NCBI RefSeq assembly: GCF_003762925.1
Contig: NZ_RJUK01000001.1
Span: 2,232,001-2,296,000, forward strand
Direction: 5' to 3'
Length of the DNA stretch: 64,000 nucleotides
DNA from: Marinimicrobium koreense
Lineage (GTDB): Bacteria > Pseudomonadota > Gammaproteobacteria > Pseudomonadales > Cellvibrionaceae
Each line of letters begins with the position of its first letter. Position 1 is the first letter of the stretch. The translations under genes were made by a program, and so were the position numbers. The notes under the pieces are model-generated. The model ran no database searches and was not told where the DNA came from. It was given only the letters and a program-made list of their open reading frames with translations. Shown piece by piece: positions 7,947 to 19,435 of this stretch.

Positions 7947-8798
7947 ATGAATGAAAAACTGTTCGCTGCCCTTCAGTATATCACCCCCCAGCACGGGCTC
8001 TCCCGGGCGGCGGGTTGGCTGGCCAACCAGCGTACGGACTGGATCAAAAACCACTTTATCGAATGGTTCATCCAACGCTACGGGGTGGACATGAGCGAAG
8101 CGCTGGAAGAAAACCCCCGCGCCTATGCCCACTTCAATGACTTCTTTACCCGAGCGCTCAAGCCCGATGCGCGCCCGCTGGACGCCTCAGCGGACAGCAT
8201 CGTCTGCCCCGCTGACGGGGCCATCAGTCAGCTCGGCGCCATTGAGGACGGGCGGATTTTTCAGGCCAAAGGCCAGCTCTACACCACCCGGGAGCTGCTC
8301 GGTGGCAGCGAGGCGTTGGCCGCCGAATTCGACCAGGGACAGTTTGCCACCGTCTATCTGTCGCCCAAGGATTATCATCGCGTTCACATGCCCTTTGGCG
8401 GCCAGCTGCGAACCACCGTGGCGATACCCGGCGACCTTTTCTCGGTTAATACCGCCACCGCCAACCAGGTGCCGCGACTGTTTTCACGCAATGAGCGGTT
8501 GGTGGCAATTTTCGATACCGACATCGGCCCCATGGCGGTCGTATTGGTCGGCGCCATGATCGTCGCGGGTATCGAAACCGTGTGGGGCGGCGAGGTAGCG
8601 CCGATCAAGCGGACGATTCAGACCCGGGACTTCCGACCCCGCGCGCCCATCACCTTGAATAAGGGGGAAGAAATGGGCCGCTTCAAGCTAGGCTCCACCG
8701 CAATCGTGTTGTTTGGCAAGGACAGAGTGCGCTGGGATGCCGCGTATCAGGCCGGCAGTGGAACGCGGATGGGGGAACGGTTGGGAGTCAGACTGTAA
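7947..8798 (+). CDS. psd: Phosphatidylserine decarboxylase proenzyme
   Basis: Makes phosphatidylethanolamine by decarboxylating phosphatidylserine at the inner membrane. The 283-residue proenzyme cleaves itself at the LGST motif (Gly249-Ser250) to form a small alpha chain bearing a pyruvoyl group from Ser250. His residues of the YLSPKDYHRVHMPFGG segment and the aspartate in CPADGAISQLG are the expected catalytic positions. Length is normal for the bacterial type I enzyme. It stands alone on the plus strand between two minus-strand genes; the Shine-Dalgarno sequence is weak. Confidence 0.96.
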   Translation: MNEKLFAALQYITPQHGLSRAAGWLANQRTDWIKNHFIEWFIQRYGVDMSEALEENPRAYAHFNDFFTRALKPDARPLDASADSIVCPADGAISQLGAIEDGRIFQAKGQLYTTRELLGGSEALAAEFDQGQFATVYLSPKDYHRVHMPFGGQLRTTVAIPGDLFSVNTATANQVPRLFSRNERLVAIFDTDIGPMAVVLVGAMIVAGIETVWGGEVAPIKRTIQTRDFRPRAPITLNKGEEMGRFKLGSTAIVLFGKDRVRWDAAYQAGSGTRMGERLGVRL

Positions 8799-8837
8799 GG
8801 GCAACCACACCTTACCCTGCGGCGGGCCTGGTGCGCC

Positions 8838-10205
8838 CTAGGGCGTGAGCTTGTCGAGCAGCGACATCAGACCCGATTTTTCTTTCTTGAGGATATAGTT
8901 GTCGCGTATTGCGGCGATGTCTACCTCGTAAGAGCCGGGTTCCAGGTCTCGGGCAATTTCAATTTTTTCCACTTCCGCCGCCGTTTTTTTGCCCGAATCG
9001 ATCAGTGCCTGCTTGCGCTTATCGTCCTCGGCCAGATCAATCAGTTGCGGATCCATGGGAGACTTGACGGCATCCAACACCAACATGATCTTGGGCTTGA
9101 GGCGCCGCTCAAAATTCTGCTCCACCACCACACCCACCTCGCCGGAACTCAACTCGACCAGGGTGCCGGTGGGATAAAGGCCAATGGCGCGAATGAACTC
9201 CACCACCAGCTCTTCCTGAAATTGGGTATTGCGCAGTTCGTATAACTTGCTGACGGCCTTGGAGGGCGCAATGGGCTGACTGGCACCCCGCGGATTGGTG
9301 GTATTGTCATAGAAGGTGACGATCCCGGCGATCTTACCCAGCAAGGGAATCTTGTCGCCCTGCAGGTGCAACGGAAAACCACTGCCGTTCAATCGTTCGC
9401 AGTGGGTTTTCACCACGCTGATCACCCTCGGTTCTACTCCCGGGGTTTTGCGCAAAATCTCAACGCCCTGCTCCACAAAGGTTTCATACAGGCGCTCTTC
9501 ATCGGAGGAGCGGGATACTTTGGTCAGCAGCCCCTGATCGAGCTTGACCTTGCCCACATCCTTGAGCAGAACGCCCATGGCAAGCACGTCCAGGTCCCGC
9601 TTGGGCAGGCCGATATGACGCCCGAACAGGATGGCCCAGACCGAGCACCGGATGGCGTGACTGTAGGTATATTCGTCTTTCTCCTGCACGCGGGACAGCC
9701 AGGTGAAGGCATCCGGATTGCGCAGCACGCTGTCCACCATATCGCTGGCCAACCGCTTGGTCTCGACAATCGGTACCCGATGCAGCTCATTGTTACCCAG
9801 GTAATCGAGCACCTCGCCCACGGCATGGTAGACATTCTGATGCAGCTGGCGGGCACGTTTGATTTCTTTTTTGAGCGGTTGGACCGGCGGGTACTGATTG
9901 CGCTGTATGCGCAGGGGGGCCACTTTGACGTTGGCCGGGGTATGGACGTTCTCCCGGGCGCTGATCCGGCTGCGCAAGCTCTCCTGAGGCAGTGTCTGTA
10001 AATTGGAGGAGACTGGTGGGCGACCTTTGACGACGTCGATGTAGACGTGTTTGCACAGGCTTTTCAGCTGTTTGATTTCGTCCAGGTCACGGACATAGAA
10101 GCCTTGCAGCGGGAATGGAGTCTGAGTCCACGGACGGTCGAGTCCGGAGACATACATGCCAACAGTGACTTCGTTGACGTCGACTTTGACTTGCTTGATT
10201 CCCAC
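8838..10205 (-). CDS. DUF3391/HD-GYP domain protein, metal site degenerate
   Basis: 455 residues. The N-terminal DUF3391 domain (VDVNEVTVGMYVSGLDRPW...) is followed by an HD-GYP-type domain of the cyclic-di-GMP phosphodiesterase family (about residues 175-330). Several catalytic positions are changed: the HD pair of HDIGK reads KD in LLKDVGKVKL (codon AAG), GYP reads GFP in LNGSGFPLHL, and the second HHE region is KTHCERLNG. The enzyme may therefore bind rather than hydrolyse c-di-GMP, or may be inactive. The C-terminal 120 residues contain a PilZ-like beta-rich stretch (GTLVELSSGEVGVVVEQNFERRLKPKI) typical of this subfamily. The GTG start at 10205 has a good ribosome site (AGAGAGGA); an upstream in-frame ATG lacks one. 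Confidence 0.82.
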   Translation of the reverse strand: MGIKQVKVDVNEVTVGMYVSGLDRPWTQTPFPLQGFYVRDLDEIKQLKSLCKHVYIDVVKGRPPVSSNLQTLPQESLRSRISARENVHTPANVKVAPLRIQRNQYPPVQPLKKEIKRARQLHQNVYHAVGEVLDYLGNNELHRVPIVETKRLASDMVDSVLRNPDAFTWLSRVQEKDEYTYSHAIRCSVWAILFGRHIGLPKRDLDVLAMGVLLKDVGKVKLDQGLLTKVSRSSDEERLYETFVEQGVEILRKTPGVEPRVISVVKTHCERLNGSGFPLHLQGDKIPLLGKIAGIVTFYDNTTNPRGASQPIAPSKAVSKLYELRNTQFQEELVVEFIRAIGLYPTGTLVELSSGEVGVVVEQNFERRLKPKIMLVLDAVKSPMDPQLIDLAEDDKRKQALIDSGKKTAAEVEKIEIARDLEPGSYEVDIAAIRDNYILKKEKSGLMSLLDKLTP

Positions 10206-10406
10206 GCGTTGTCCTCTCTGCCGGCGGTGCGGCAAAAATCCGTCTATGGCGCCAGTTTAGACAAAAAACGGGCCGGAGGATACGGATAGTGGGGCATGCA
10301 ACGGACGTCGTCAAGCCTGTCGGAGGGCTATACAGTAGTGGTGAGAAGCGGATCACAGGGTTCGGTTACAGGATATGCGATCAGTTCAAATCACGTCCGG
10401 GCCGAG
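10206..10406. other. Intergenic region upstream of the HD-GYP gene
   Basis: About 200 bases between the HD-GYP start and palindromic element B. It must hold the HD-GYP promoter, but I see no convincing -35/-10 pair. No coding potential is visible. Confidence 0.4.
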
Positions 10407-10500
10407 AAGGGGAAGCCCTTTCAAGACACGCCGTAAACCCGTCCATGGGGGCTCGACGCGCGGAGTCCCTCCGCTTACGGTCTTGAAAGGGCTTCCCCTT
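10407..10500. repeat. Structured palindromic element, copy B
   Basis: Perfect 21-base inverted arms at 10407-10427 and 10480-10500. The core is in the minus orientation: read on the minus strand it gives CGTAAGCGGAGGGACTCCGC, then GAGCCCCCATGGACGGG, then TTTACGGCGTGTC. Hairpin 1 is at 10460-10474 (loop GGA on the minus strand) and hairpin 2 at 10438-10449 (loop ATGGAC-like). It lies between the hemE stop and the HD-GYP gene, both on the minus strand. Its left arm and adjoining core are nearly identical to those of copy E near 38.08 kb. Confidence 0.88.
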
Positions 10501-10533
10501 CCCGTCCCTCTGTGCCACCCAAAAACTTTTTAC

Positions 10534-11601
10534 TTACTGACCGTGGTACTCGGCCGACAGCTCGTGGACCGCGCGGATAAAGGCGCCGGCGTGTTCCGGG
10601 TCGACTTCCGGGGTGATGCCGTGGCCCAGGTTGAAGACGTGGCCTGAGCCTTTACCGTAAGAGGCCAGAATCTGACCGACTTCCTCGCGAATCCGCTCGG
10701 GGCTGGCGTAGAGAATGGTCGGGTCCATATTGCCCTGTAGCGCGACCCGGTCACCGACCCGGGCGCGGGCGCGGCCGATGTCGGTGGTCCAGTCCAGACC
10801 CAGCGCATCGGCGCCGGTGTCGGCCATGGCCTCCAGCCACTGGCCGCCGCCTTTGGTGAACAGAATCACCGGTACTTTGCGGCCGTCGTGCTGACGGATC
10901 AGGCCTTTGACAATCTGCTCCAGGTAGCGCAGGGAGAATTCCCGGTAGGCATTGTGGGACAGGGCGCCGCCCCAGGTATCGAAAATCTGCACCGCCTGGG
11001 CGCCCGCCAGAATCTGGCCGTTCAGGTAGCGGATAACGGACTGGGCCAGGGTGTCGAGCAGGTGATGCATCAGCTCGGGCCGGTCGTACATCATCTGCTT
11101 GGCGCGGCGAAAATCCCGGCTGGAGCCACCTTCAATCATGTAGGTGGCCAGGGTCCAGGGGCTACCGGAAAAACCGATCAGGGGCACCCGACCGCCCAGC
11201 TCGCGGCGAATGGTTTTCACCGCATCGAGGACGTAGGGCAGATCCGCTTCTGGATTGACCACATCCAGTGCCATGATATCGGCTTCAGTACGCACCGGCT
11301 TTTCAAACTTGGGGCCTTCACCGGGCTCAAAGTACAAGCCCAACCCCATTGCATCAGGGATAGTGAGAATGTCCGAGAACAGAATGGCCGCATCCAGCGG
11401 GTAGCGCTCCAGGGGTTGCAGCGTCACCTCACAGGCCATGTCCGGGTTGCCGCACAAACCCATGAAGTTGCCGGCCCGCTCGCGGCTGGCCCGATATTCC
11501 GGTAGGTAGCGACCGGCCTGACGCATCATCCACACCGGAGTGACGTCCACCGGTTCGTGGGCCAGGGCGCGCAGGAAGCGGTCGTTTTTCAGCTCGGTCA
11601 T
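10534..11601 (-). CDS. hemE: Uroporphyrinogen decarboxylase
   Basis: Removes the four acetate carboxyls of uroporphyrinogen III to give coproporphyrinogen III in heme synthesis; cytoplasmic dimer. 355 residues from the ATG at 11601. The N-terminal signature [16 protein letters not shown] and the second signature [17 protein letters not shown] are both intact, as is the [10 protein letters not shown] region. Earlier in-frame starts lie in low-complexity, palindrome-containing sequence and give a non-homologous N-terminus. hemE follows gltD on the same strand, an arrangement also known from Pseudomonas (gltB-gltD-hemE). Confidence 0.96.
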   Translation of the reverse strand: MTELKNDRFLRALAHEPVDVTPVWMMRQAGRYLPEYRASRERAGNFMGLCGNPDMACEVTLQPLERYPLDAAILFSDILTIPDAMGLGLYFEPGEGPKFEKPVRTEADIMALDVVNPEADLPYVLDAVKTIRRELGGRVPLIGFSGSPWTLATYMIEGGSSRDFRRAKQMMYDRPELMHHLLDTLAQSVIRYLNGQILAGAQAVQIFDTWGGALSHNAYREFSLRYLEQIVKGLIRQHDGRKVPVILFTKGGGQWLEAMADTGADALGLDWTTDIGRARARVGDRVALQGNMDPTILYASPERIREEVGQILASYGKGSGHVFNLGHGITPEVDPEHAGAFIRAVHELSAEYHGQ

Positions 11602-11659
11602 AGTAATGGTCCGGTACAGTCGGAGAACGGGGGAGGGGAGCGGCGGATGCGGAGGTGTC

Positions 11660-11700
11660 GTAGGGCGGATAAGTGCGAAGCACGCATCCGCCGTCACCCA
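11660..11700. repeat. Short palindromic repeat (second family)
   Basis: GGCGGAT (11664-11670) pairs with ATCCGCC (11686-11692), enclosing GTGC-GAA-GCAC. It is flanked by GTAG and CACCC as in the other members near 37.17, 44.13, 44.20, 48.38 and 48.45 kb. It sits between the gltD stop and the hemE start. Confidence 0.7.
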
Positions 11701-11705
11701 AGTTC

Positions 11706-13187
<1,482 letters not shown>

Positions 13188-13222
13188 CTAGTGTCCTGTG
13201 CGCCCGAAGGCGCACCGGCGGG

Positions 13223-16200
13223 TTATTCGCCGCGTTTTTCCATGTCGTTGAGCAAACCGCTCAGGCTCGCCGCCTTGGGCTTGACCAGCCAGAATTTACC
13301 GACGTAATCATCGAAGTTGTCCAGCAGGTTCTGGCCCCACTCGCTTTCGGTCTCTTCGGTAAATTCCGTGATGACCCGACGCAGGTAGTTGCGGTGCGCT
13401 TCCAGCGATTCGCCATCCACCCGGTGAATGTCCACCAGTTCGTGGTTGTAGCGATCCACAAAGCTGTTGTCCTCATCCAACACGAACGCAAAGCCGCCAG
13501 TCATACCCGCACCGAAGTTCACCCCGGTGCGACCGAGTACGGTCACCACGCCACCGGTCATGTACTCACAGCAGTGGTCACCGGCACCTTCCACGACGAC
13601 GTGAGCACCGGAGTTACGAACGCCGCAGCGCTCGCCCGCCTGACCGGCCGCGAACACCTTACCGCCGGTCGCGCCGTACAGACAGGTGTTACCCATGATG
13701 CTGGTGTCCTGGGACTTGAAGCCGGAGTTGCGCGGTGGGCGCAGCACCAGTTTGCCGCCGGCCATGCCTTTGCCGACGTAGTCGTTGGCATCGCCTTCCA
13801 GGTAAATATACAGGCCACCGGCGTTCCACACACCCAGACTCTGACCGGCCACACCGGTGAGTTTTAGCGTAATGGGCTTATCCGCCATGCCCTGGTTGCC
13901 GTGGCGCTTGGCAATTTCACCGCTGATGCGCGCGCCGATAGAGCGGTCGCAGTTGGTCACGGTAAAGGCGTATTCACCGCCGGATTTGCTCTCAATGGCC
14001 GGCAGCACTTCATTGACCATCGCCTCGGCCAGCTCGCCCTTGTCGAACGGTTCGTTACGATCCACCGCGCACAGCTGCGGCTTGGTTTCCAGGAACTTGT
14101 CGGTGTAAGTGATGCGGCTCAGGTCCAGACGCTTCTGCTTGCTGGTCTGGCCTTCGATCGCTTCGAGCAGGTCGACGCGACCGACCAGATCACCCAGACT
14201 GCGCAGTCCCAGTCGGGCCAACCACTCACGGGTTTCCTCGGCAATAAACTTGAAGAAGTTCATCGCCATTTCAACGGTGCCGATGTAGTGGTTTTCACGC
14301 AGGTCGTCGCGCTGGGTGGCCACACCGGTGGCGCAGTTGTTCAGGTGACAGATCCGCAGGTACTTACAGCCCATGGCCACCATCGGGCCAGTACCGAAGC
14401 CGAAGCTCTCGGCGCCGAGCATGGCCGCCTTGATCACATCCATGCCGGTTTTCAGGCCGCCGTCGGTCTGCACCCGGACCTTGTCGCGCAGATCGTTGGC
14501 GCGCAGGGTCTGGTGGGTTTCACTCAGGCCCAGCTCCCAGGGAGAGCCCGCATAGCGGATGGAGGTCAGCGGGCTGGCCGCGGTACCGCCGTCGTAGCCG
14601 GAAATGGTGATCAGGTCCGCGTAGGCCTTGGCCACACCGGCGGCAATAGTGCCGACGCCGGGACGAGACACCAGCTTGACCGACACCTGGGCGTCCGGGT
14701 TGACCTGCTTGAGGTCAAAGATCAGCTGCGCCAGATCCTCGATGGAGTAAATGTCGTGGTGCGGCGGCGGTGAAATCAGGGTCACACCGGGCACCGAATA
14801 GCGCAGCCGGGCGATCAGATCATTGACCTTGCCACCGGGCAACTGGCCACCCTCCCCGGGCTTGGCGCCCTGGGCAACCTTGATCTGCAGCACTTCGGCA
14901 TTGACCAGGTAGTGCGGGGTCACACCAAAGCGGCCCGAGGCGATTTGCTTGATTTTGGAGACCTTATCGGTGCCAAAACGGGCCGGATCTTCACCACCCT
15001 CGCCGCTGTTGGAGCGGCCACCGAGACGGTTCATGGCCTGCGCCAGACACTCGTGCGCTTCCGGCGACAAGGCCCCGAGGGACATACCGGCGGAGTCAAA
15101 GCGCTTGATGATGGCCTCGATCGGCTCCACTTCGCTCAGTGGAATGGCCTGAGCACTGTCTTCTTTGACTTTCAGCAGGTCGCGCAGCGTCGCCACCGGG
15201 CGCTCATTGACCAGGCTGGAGTAATCGCGCCACAGGCTGTACTCACCGGTCTGCACGGCACGCTGCAGGGTCTGGATCACGTCCGGGTTGAAAGCGTGGT
15301 ATTCCTGACCGTGAACGTATTTGAGAATGCCGCCCTGCACCAGGGGCTTACGCGCCAACCAGGCGGTACTGGCGATGATCTTCTGGTCTTCTTCCAGATC
15401 CGGGAAGCCGGCGCCCTGAATGCGGGACTGAGTACCTTCAAAGCAGGTGTCCACCACTTCATCGGCCAGACCGACTGCCTCAAACAACTGCGCACCGCGG
15501 TAGGAGGTGATGGTGGAGATGCCCATTTTGGACAGAATCTTCAGCAGGCCCTTGTCGACGCCCTTGCGATACCCCTTGTACGCCTGATCGGTATCCAGCT
15601 GCAGTTCGCCGGTTTCCATCAGGTTGTTGAGCACGTAGTAGCTCAGGTACGGGTAAACCGCCGTCGCACCGTAGCCGATCAGTGTTGCGATCTGGTGGGA
15701 GTCGCGGGCCGTGCCGGTTTCCACAATGATGTTAGCGTCACAGCGCAGCCCCACCTTGGTCAGGTGGTGGTGCACCGCGCCGGTGGCCAGCAGGGCGTGG
15801 ATCGGCAGCTGGCCTTTTTCCAGATGGTTGTCGCTCAGTACCAACAGCACCTTGCCCGCCTTCACCTGCTCGGCGGCGTCATCGCACAGCTTGGCGATGG
15901 CCTGCTTGAGGTTGTACTGGGCCGGATCGTAATTGAGCGACAGAACGGTCGCCTCATACCCCGGACGGGGAATATCCATCAGGGCACGGAACTTCGCCGG
16001 TGACAGCACCGGTGAGCGCAGAATCACCCGATCGGCGTGCTCTTCGGTCTCTTCGTAGACCGACAGTTCGCGTCCCAGACAGGTTTCCAGGGACATGACG
16101 ATGGCTTCACGCAGCGGATCAATCGCCGGGTTGGTCACCTGGGCGAACTGCTGGCGGAAATAGTCGTACAGCGGCCGCTGCTTGGCGGACAAGACAGCCA

Positions 16201-17677
16201 TGGGGGTATCGTCACCCATGGAGCCGACCGCTTCCTGGCCGCCCTCGGCGAGCGGACGCAGCACCTGATCACGCTCCTCGAAGGTGACCTGGTACATTTT
16301 CATGTAGGCCTTGAGCTGCTCTTCGGTGAGGCCGTTTTCGGCCACATCGTCTTCCAGAGTGGATTCGATGCGCAGCGCCTTCTCTTTCAGCCACTGCTTG
16401 TAGGGCTGGCGCCCCTTGAGCTGCTCGTCAATGTCCTTGGTGTGGTACAGCTTGCCGGTCTCGGTATCCACCGACAGAATCTGGCCCGGTCCAAGACGGC
16501 CCTTGGCCACCACGTCTTCCGGCTTGTACTTGTACACGCCGACTTCGGAGGCCACGGTGATGATGTCGTCTTTGGTGATCACCCAGCGCGACGGACGCAA
16601 GCCGTTGCGGTCCAGGGTACAGACCGCGTAGCGGCCGTCGGTGATCACCAGGCCCGCCGGGCCATCCCAGGGCTCGACGTGCATGGAGTTGTATTCGTAG
16701 AACGCACGCAACTGCGGATCCATGTGCTCGACATTCTGCCAGGCCGGCGGTACCAGCATGCGCACCGCACGGTGCAGCTCCATGCCGCCGGTGATCAGCA
16801 CTTCGAGCATATTGTCCAGGCTGGAGGAGTCGGACCCATCGCGGTTGACCAGGGGCGCCACGCGATCCAGATCCGGCAGCAGGGGCGTGCTGAACTTGGA
16901 GGTGCGGGCCACGGACCAGTTACGGTTGCCCATCACGGTATTGATTTCACCGTTGTGCGCCAGCATACGGAACGGCTGGGCCAGGGGCCACTGGGGCAGC
17001 GTATTGGTGGAGAAGCGCTGGTGGAACACGCAGATGGCGGTTTCCAGGCGCGGATCCGCCAGGTCGGTAAAGAACTTGGGCAGGTCCACCGGCATCATCA
17101 ACCCTTTATAGGAGATGACCGTGGAGCTGAAACTGGCAATATAGAACGCCTTGTCTTCGGCCAGGCGCTTTTCGGCCTGACGCCGGGCGAGGAACAGCCG
17201 GGCGTTAAACTGCTCGAGACTCAGGTCTCCATCGTTGTTGATAAACAGGTGATTGAAACGCGGCAGTGACTCCAGGGCAATCGGCCCCAGGCAGCTGCTG
17301 TCCACCGGCACCTCGCGCCAGCCCGCCGGGCTGAGCTCCTGAGCGCGCAGCTCCTCCTCAACCACATCGCGGGCCTTCTGGGCCTGGGCATCGTCGGTGC
17401 TGAGCATGATCGAGCCGACGCCGTAAACGTCAGTCAGCTCGGCGCCGCAGGCCTCCTTGGCCACGGTGCGCAGAAAGCCGTCCGGCTTCTGAAGCAGCAG
17501 GCCGCAACCGTCACCGGTCTTGCCGTCCGCCGCGATACCGCCGCGGTGGGTCATGCAGGTCAACGACTCGATGGCGGTTTCCAACAGGCGATGACTGGCC
17601 TTGCCCTTCAAATGGGCAATCAAGCCAAAGCCGCAGTTGTCTTTAAACTCATCTAACCTGTAGAGGCCCGTGGTCAT
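13223..17677 (-). CDS. gltB: Glutamate synthase (NADPH) large subunit
   Basis: Alpha subunit of glutamate synthase, which makes two glutamates from glutamine and 2-oxoglutarate. 1484 residues. The class II amidotransferase nucleophile is Cys15 in [11 protein letters not shown], so the first 14 residues are probably removed. The central and FMN/2-oxoglutarate synthase domains follow, with the [3Fe-4S] cluster region [19 protein letters not shown]. The C-terminal right-handed beta-helix (GXXGXXX repeats such as [21 protein letters not shown]) is complete. The start [18 protein letters not shown] at 17677 is chosen because earlier in-frame codons overlap the leader terminator hairpin. A sigma-70 promoter lies about 100-130 bases upstream. 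Confidence 0.97.
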   Translation of the reverse strand: MTTGLYRLDEFKDNCGFGLIAHLKGKASHRLLETAIESLTCMTHRGGIAADGKTGDGCGLLLQKPDGFLRTVAKEACGAELTDVYGVGSIMLSTDDAQAQKARDVVEEELRAQELSPAGWREVPVDSSCLGPIALESLPRFNHLFINNDGDLSLEQFNARLFLARRQAEKRLAEDKAFYIASFSSTVISYKGLMMPVDLPKFFTDLADPRLETAICVFHQRFSTNTLPQWPLAQPFRMLAHNGEINTVMGNRNWSVARTSKFSTPLLPDLDRVAPLVNRDGSDSSSLDNMLEVLITGGMELHRAVRMLVPPAWQNVEHMDPQLRAFYEYNSMHVEPWDGPAGLVITDGRYAVCTLDRNGLRPSRWVITKDDIITVASEVGVYKYKPEDVVAKGRLGPGQILSVDTETGKLYHTKDIDEQLKGRQPYKQWLKEKALRIESTLEDDVAENGLTEEQLKAYMKMYQVTFEERDQVLRPLAEGGQEAVGSMGDDTPMAVLSAKQRPLYDYFRQQFAQVTNPAIDPLREAIVMSLETCLGRELSVYEETEEHADRVILRSPVLSPAKFRALMDIPRPGYEATVLSLNYDPAQYNLKQAIAKLCDDAAEQVKAGKVLLVLSDNHLEKGQLPIHALLATGAVHHHLTKVGLRCDANIIVETGTARDSHQIATLIGYGATAVYPYLSYYVLNNLMETGELQLDTDQAYKGYRKGVDKGLLKILSKMGISTITSYRGAQLFEAVGLADEVVDTCFEGTQSRIQGAGFPDLEEDQKIIASTAWLARKPLVQGGILKYVHGQEYHAFNPDVIQTLQRAVQTGEYSLWRDYSSLVNERPVATLRDLLKVKEDSAQAIPLSEVEPIEAIIKRFDSAGMSLGALSPEAHECLAQAMNRLGGRSNSGEGGEDPARFGTDKVSKIKQIASGRFGVTPHYLVNAEVLQIKVAQGAKPGEGGQLPGGKVNDLIARLRYSVPGVTLISPPPHHDIYSIEDLAQLIFDLKQVNPDAQVSVKLVSRPGVGTIAAGVAKAYADLITISGYDGGTAASPLTSIRYAGSPWELGLSETHQTLRANDLRDKVRVQTDGGLKTGMDVIKAAMLGAESFGFGTGPMVAMGCKYLRICHLNNCATGVATQRDDLRENHYIGTVEMAMNFFKFIAEETREWLARLGLRSLGDLVGRVDLLEAIEGQTSKQKRLDLSRITYTDKFLETKPQLCAVDRNEPFDKGELAEAMVNEVLPAIESKSGGEYAFTVTNCDRSIGARISGEIAKRHGNQGMADKPITLKLTGVAGQSLGVWNAGGLYIYLEGDANDYVGKGMAGGKLVLRPPRNSGFKSQDTSIMGNTCLYGATGGKVFAAGQAGERCGVRNSGAHVVVEGAGDHCCEYMTGGVVTVLGRTGVNFGAGMTGGFAFVLDEDNSFVDRYNHELVDIHRVDGESLEAHRNYLRRVITEFTEETESEWGQNLLDNFDDYVGKFWLVKPKAASLSGLLNDMEKRGE

Positions 17678-17739
17678 ACGCTGTCTCTCTCGATACCGAT
17701 AGAATCCGGAACATGGCTCGCTCCGCTCACGCCCCAGAC

Positions 17740-17763
17740 AAAAAAGCCCCTCCAAAAAGGGGC
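17740..17763 (-). terminator. Intrinsic-terminator-like hairpin in the gltB leader
   Basis: On the minus strand GCCCCT-TTTTGG-AGGGGC is followed directly by six U residues (17745-17740), a standard intrinsic terminator. It lies only about 12-36 bases after the predicted transcription start of gltB and about 63 bases before its ATG. A second GGGGC (17731-17735) downstream could compete for the left arm, so this may be an attenuator rather than an upstream gene's terminator. Confidence 0.6.
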
Positions 17764-17781
17764 CAGGCAAATGGGCGCAGC

Positions 17782-17810
17782 ATATTACCCGCAAGTGGCC
17801 CCAAAGGCAA
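17782..17810 (-). promoter_or_regulatory. Sigma-70 promoter for gltB
   Basis: On the minus strand: -35 TTGCCT (17810-17805), a spacer of exactly 17 bases, and -10 TAATAT (17787-17782). Transcription would start near 17775, placing the intrinsic-terminator-like hairpin at the very beginning of the transcript. Confidence 0.6.
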
Positions 17811-18179
17811 GACGAGCGGGGCTCTCAGCGCCCAACAGTAAAGCTAATTTCGGCAAAATGGTGGTAAAAAGTCGAAATATTCAGTGATTTTCCGAGAACT
17901 CCCCCGGCTCCAGACAGACTGCCTGAATGACCGCTGAAGCCGGGCCCGTAGCACCGTCCGTCAGAACAGTCAGCAACACGGAGGGCCCACTCGACAAGCT
18001 ACCACAGTTTTCCGAAGATACCTATACGGCCCGAACCGGATAAACGGTCAATTTGAGCGACCTTGCGCATTAGACAGCAATTCCCGGAGCCAGCTAGAAT
18101 GGGGGCTCAGTGACACATTGGGTCGAAAGCAGCCCGGGTGTCAGCAGGAGAAACCAAAATCAAAACATCGGGACTTTGC
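17811..18179. other. Intergenic region between gltB and the lipoprotein gene
   Basis: About 370 bases upstream of both divergent genes, with lower GC between 17830 and 17900. No gene is visible. The promoter of the plus-strand lipoprotein gene should be here, but I cannot identify it confidently. Confidence 0.4.
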
Positions 18180-19421
18180 ATGCAGCTTACACATCTTTCG
18201 GGAAGCTTCCCTCGCGCTTTTTGGCGCATAGGCAAAACCGTCACCCTAACCTTTTTCTCCGTACTGCTTTTCTCAGGTTGCGAATGCGACACGGCGTGCG
18301 ATGAGCGCATAACCGGAGGCTCCGACCCCAATAGCGGCGGCAGCAACGGTAGCAGCAGCTCAAGCGGCGGCACCCCAAACGGTGGTTCGGCCGACGATAT
18401 TGCTTTGAACTGTTCCGAGTTAGACCCGGACACCGTTTATTTGTTGGGCTCGTTCCAGGAGTTCACGGGCGACCGGAGGGTTTTGATCGATCCGGAAGAA
18501 CCAGAAGCACTATGTACGGCGTTTCCGGATGGAGTCGACGGAGGCGCTGTGACCAGTTCGGGCTCTCTGATCTATACCCACCATGGCAACAACGTTACCT
18601 TCGATGGAGGAACCATCTACCAGTTGACTCAGGATCCCCTGACCCTGAGCAGCGATGGATTGGAGTGGACTTACCCGATCAACCCTAACAACAACGACGA
18701 GCAGTTGCTATTTGGCAAATCCACCCAGCTGTTTATCCATCACGATAGCTCTGCCGCCGAGGTCGTTGACATCTACCAGGCGAAACTGGAATCAACCGAC
18801 AAAGTCATATACCGTAACGACGAGTCTGATCCCTACTACACGCTGGAGCGCTCCGATCCATTCGACTCGCAAGTCTACATGCTGGGCGTCACACCTGATG
18901 GCTCGCTGTTGATGGGCGACTCTCAAACAGGCCTCATACTGGTAGACACCGACAGACAACTGACCCGGCTAGATGCTCCCGGCACACCGCCCTACCGCTT
19001 CAAGGAAACATCACGCCTGTTCACGGACTCAGTGACCGGGAGCCCAAGCGTCTGGGTCGTGCTCGAAGAGTTCAACGGCGCTGACACACCCAGCGACTGG
19101 CGTCGGTGGAGCCTGGACCTGACCACCCTGACCGTCAGCGACGACGGCCTGTTTGCCACACCCCCTCAGGACGTGGCGACGGAAACCGACAAGCTGAAGC
19201 TGGACGCTGACGGGGTGCTATGGCAGATCGCCTACAGCCCACTTGATGCCGAGCAGAACCTGACCTCTTACCTTGTGCGCAAACCCACACAGGCCTCGGG
19301 AGAGAGCTCCGCGATCATATACAGTGACGCCTACAACCCTGACGACACACGCTCCTGGAGCCGACAGGAACGTCCGTTCGCGAGAATTGGGCTCATCGGC
19401 GAGCTTGTCACGGCTCCTTAG
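18180..19421 (+). CDS. Hypothetical lipoprotein, lineage-specific
   Basis: 413 residues from the ATG at 18180; a GTG at 18138 in the same frame is the alternative start. The signal peptide (TVTLTFFSVLLFSGC) ends at a lipobox with Cys34. It is followed by a Ser/Gly/Asn-rich linker (GGSDPNSGGSNGSSSSSGG, about residues 46-65), which suggests a tethered domain at the cell envelope. The remaining 340 residues are rich in Asp, Thr and beta-strand-like segments (VYLLGSFQEF, GSLLMGDSQTGLILVDTDRQL) that could form a beta-propeller; this is a guess. I recognise no family. It separates damX from gltB, which are neighbours in Pseudomonas, and it is on the opposite strand to both. The ATG has only a weak ribosome site (GGGA). 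Confidence 0.65.
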   Translation: MQLTHLSGSFPRAFWRIGKTVTLTFFSVLLFSGCECDTACDERITGGSDPNSGGSNGSSSSSGGTPNGGSADDIALNCSELDPDTVYLLGSFQEFTGDRRVLIDPEEPEALCTAFPDGVDGGAVTSSGSLIYTHHGNNVTFDGGTIYQLTQDPLTLSSDGLEWTYPINPNNNDEQLLFGKSTQLFIHHDSSAAEVVDIYQAKLESTDKVIYRNDESDPYYTLERSDPFDSQVYMLGVTPDGSLLMGDSQTGLILVDTDRQLTRLDAPGTPPYRFKETSRLFTDSVTGSPSVWVVLEEFNGADTPSDWRRWSLDLTTLTVSDDGLFATPPQDVATETDKLKLDADGVLWQIAYSPLDAEQNLTSYLVRKPTQASGESSAIIYSDAYNPDDTRSWSRQERPFARIGLIGELVTAP

Positions 19422-19435
19422 TCTCGCCTTTTAGG

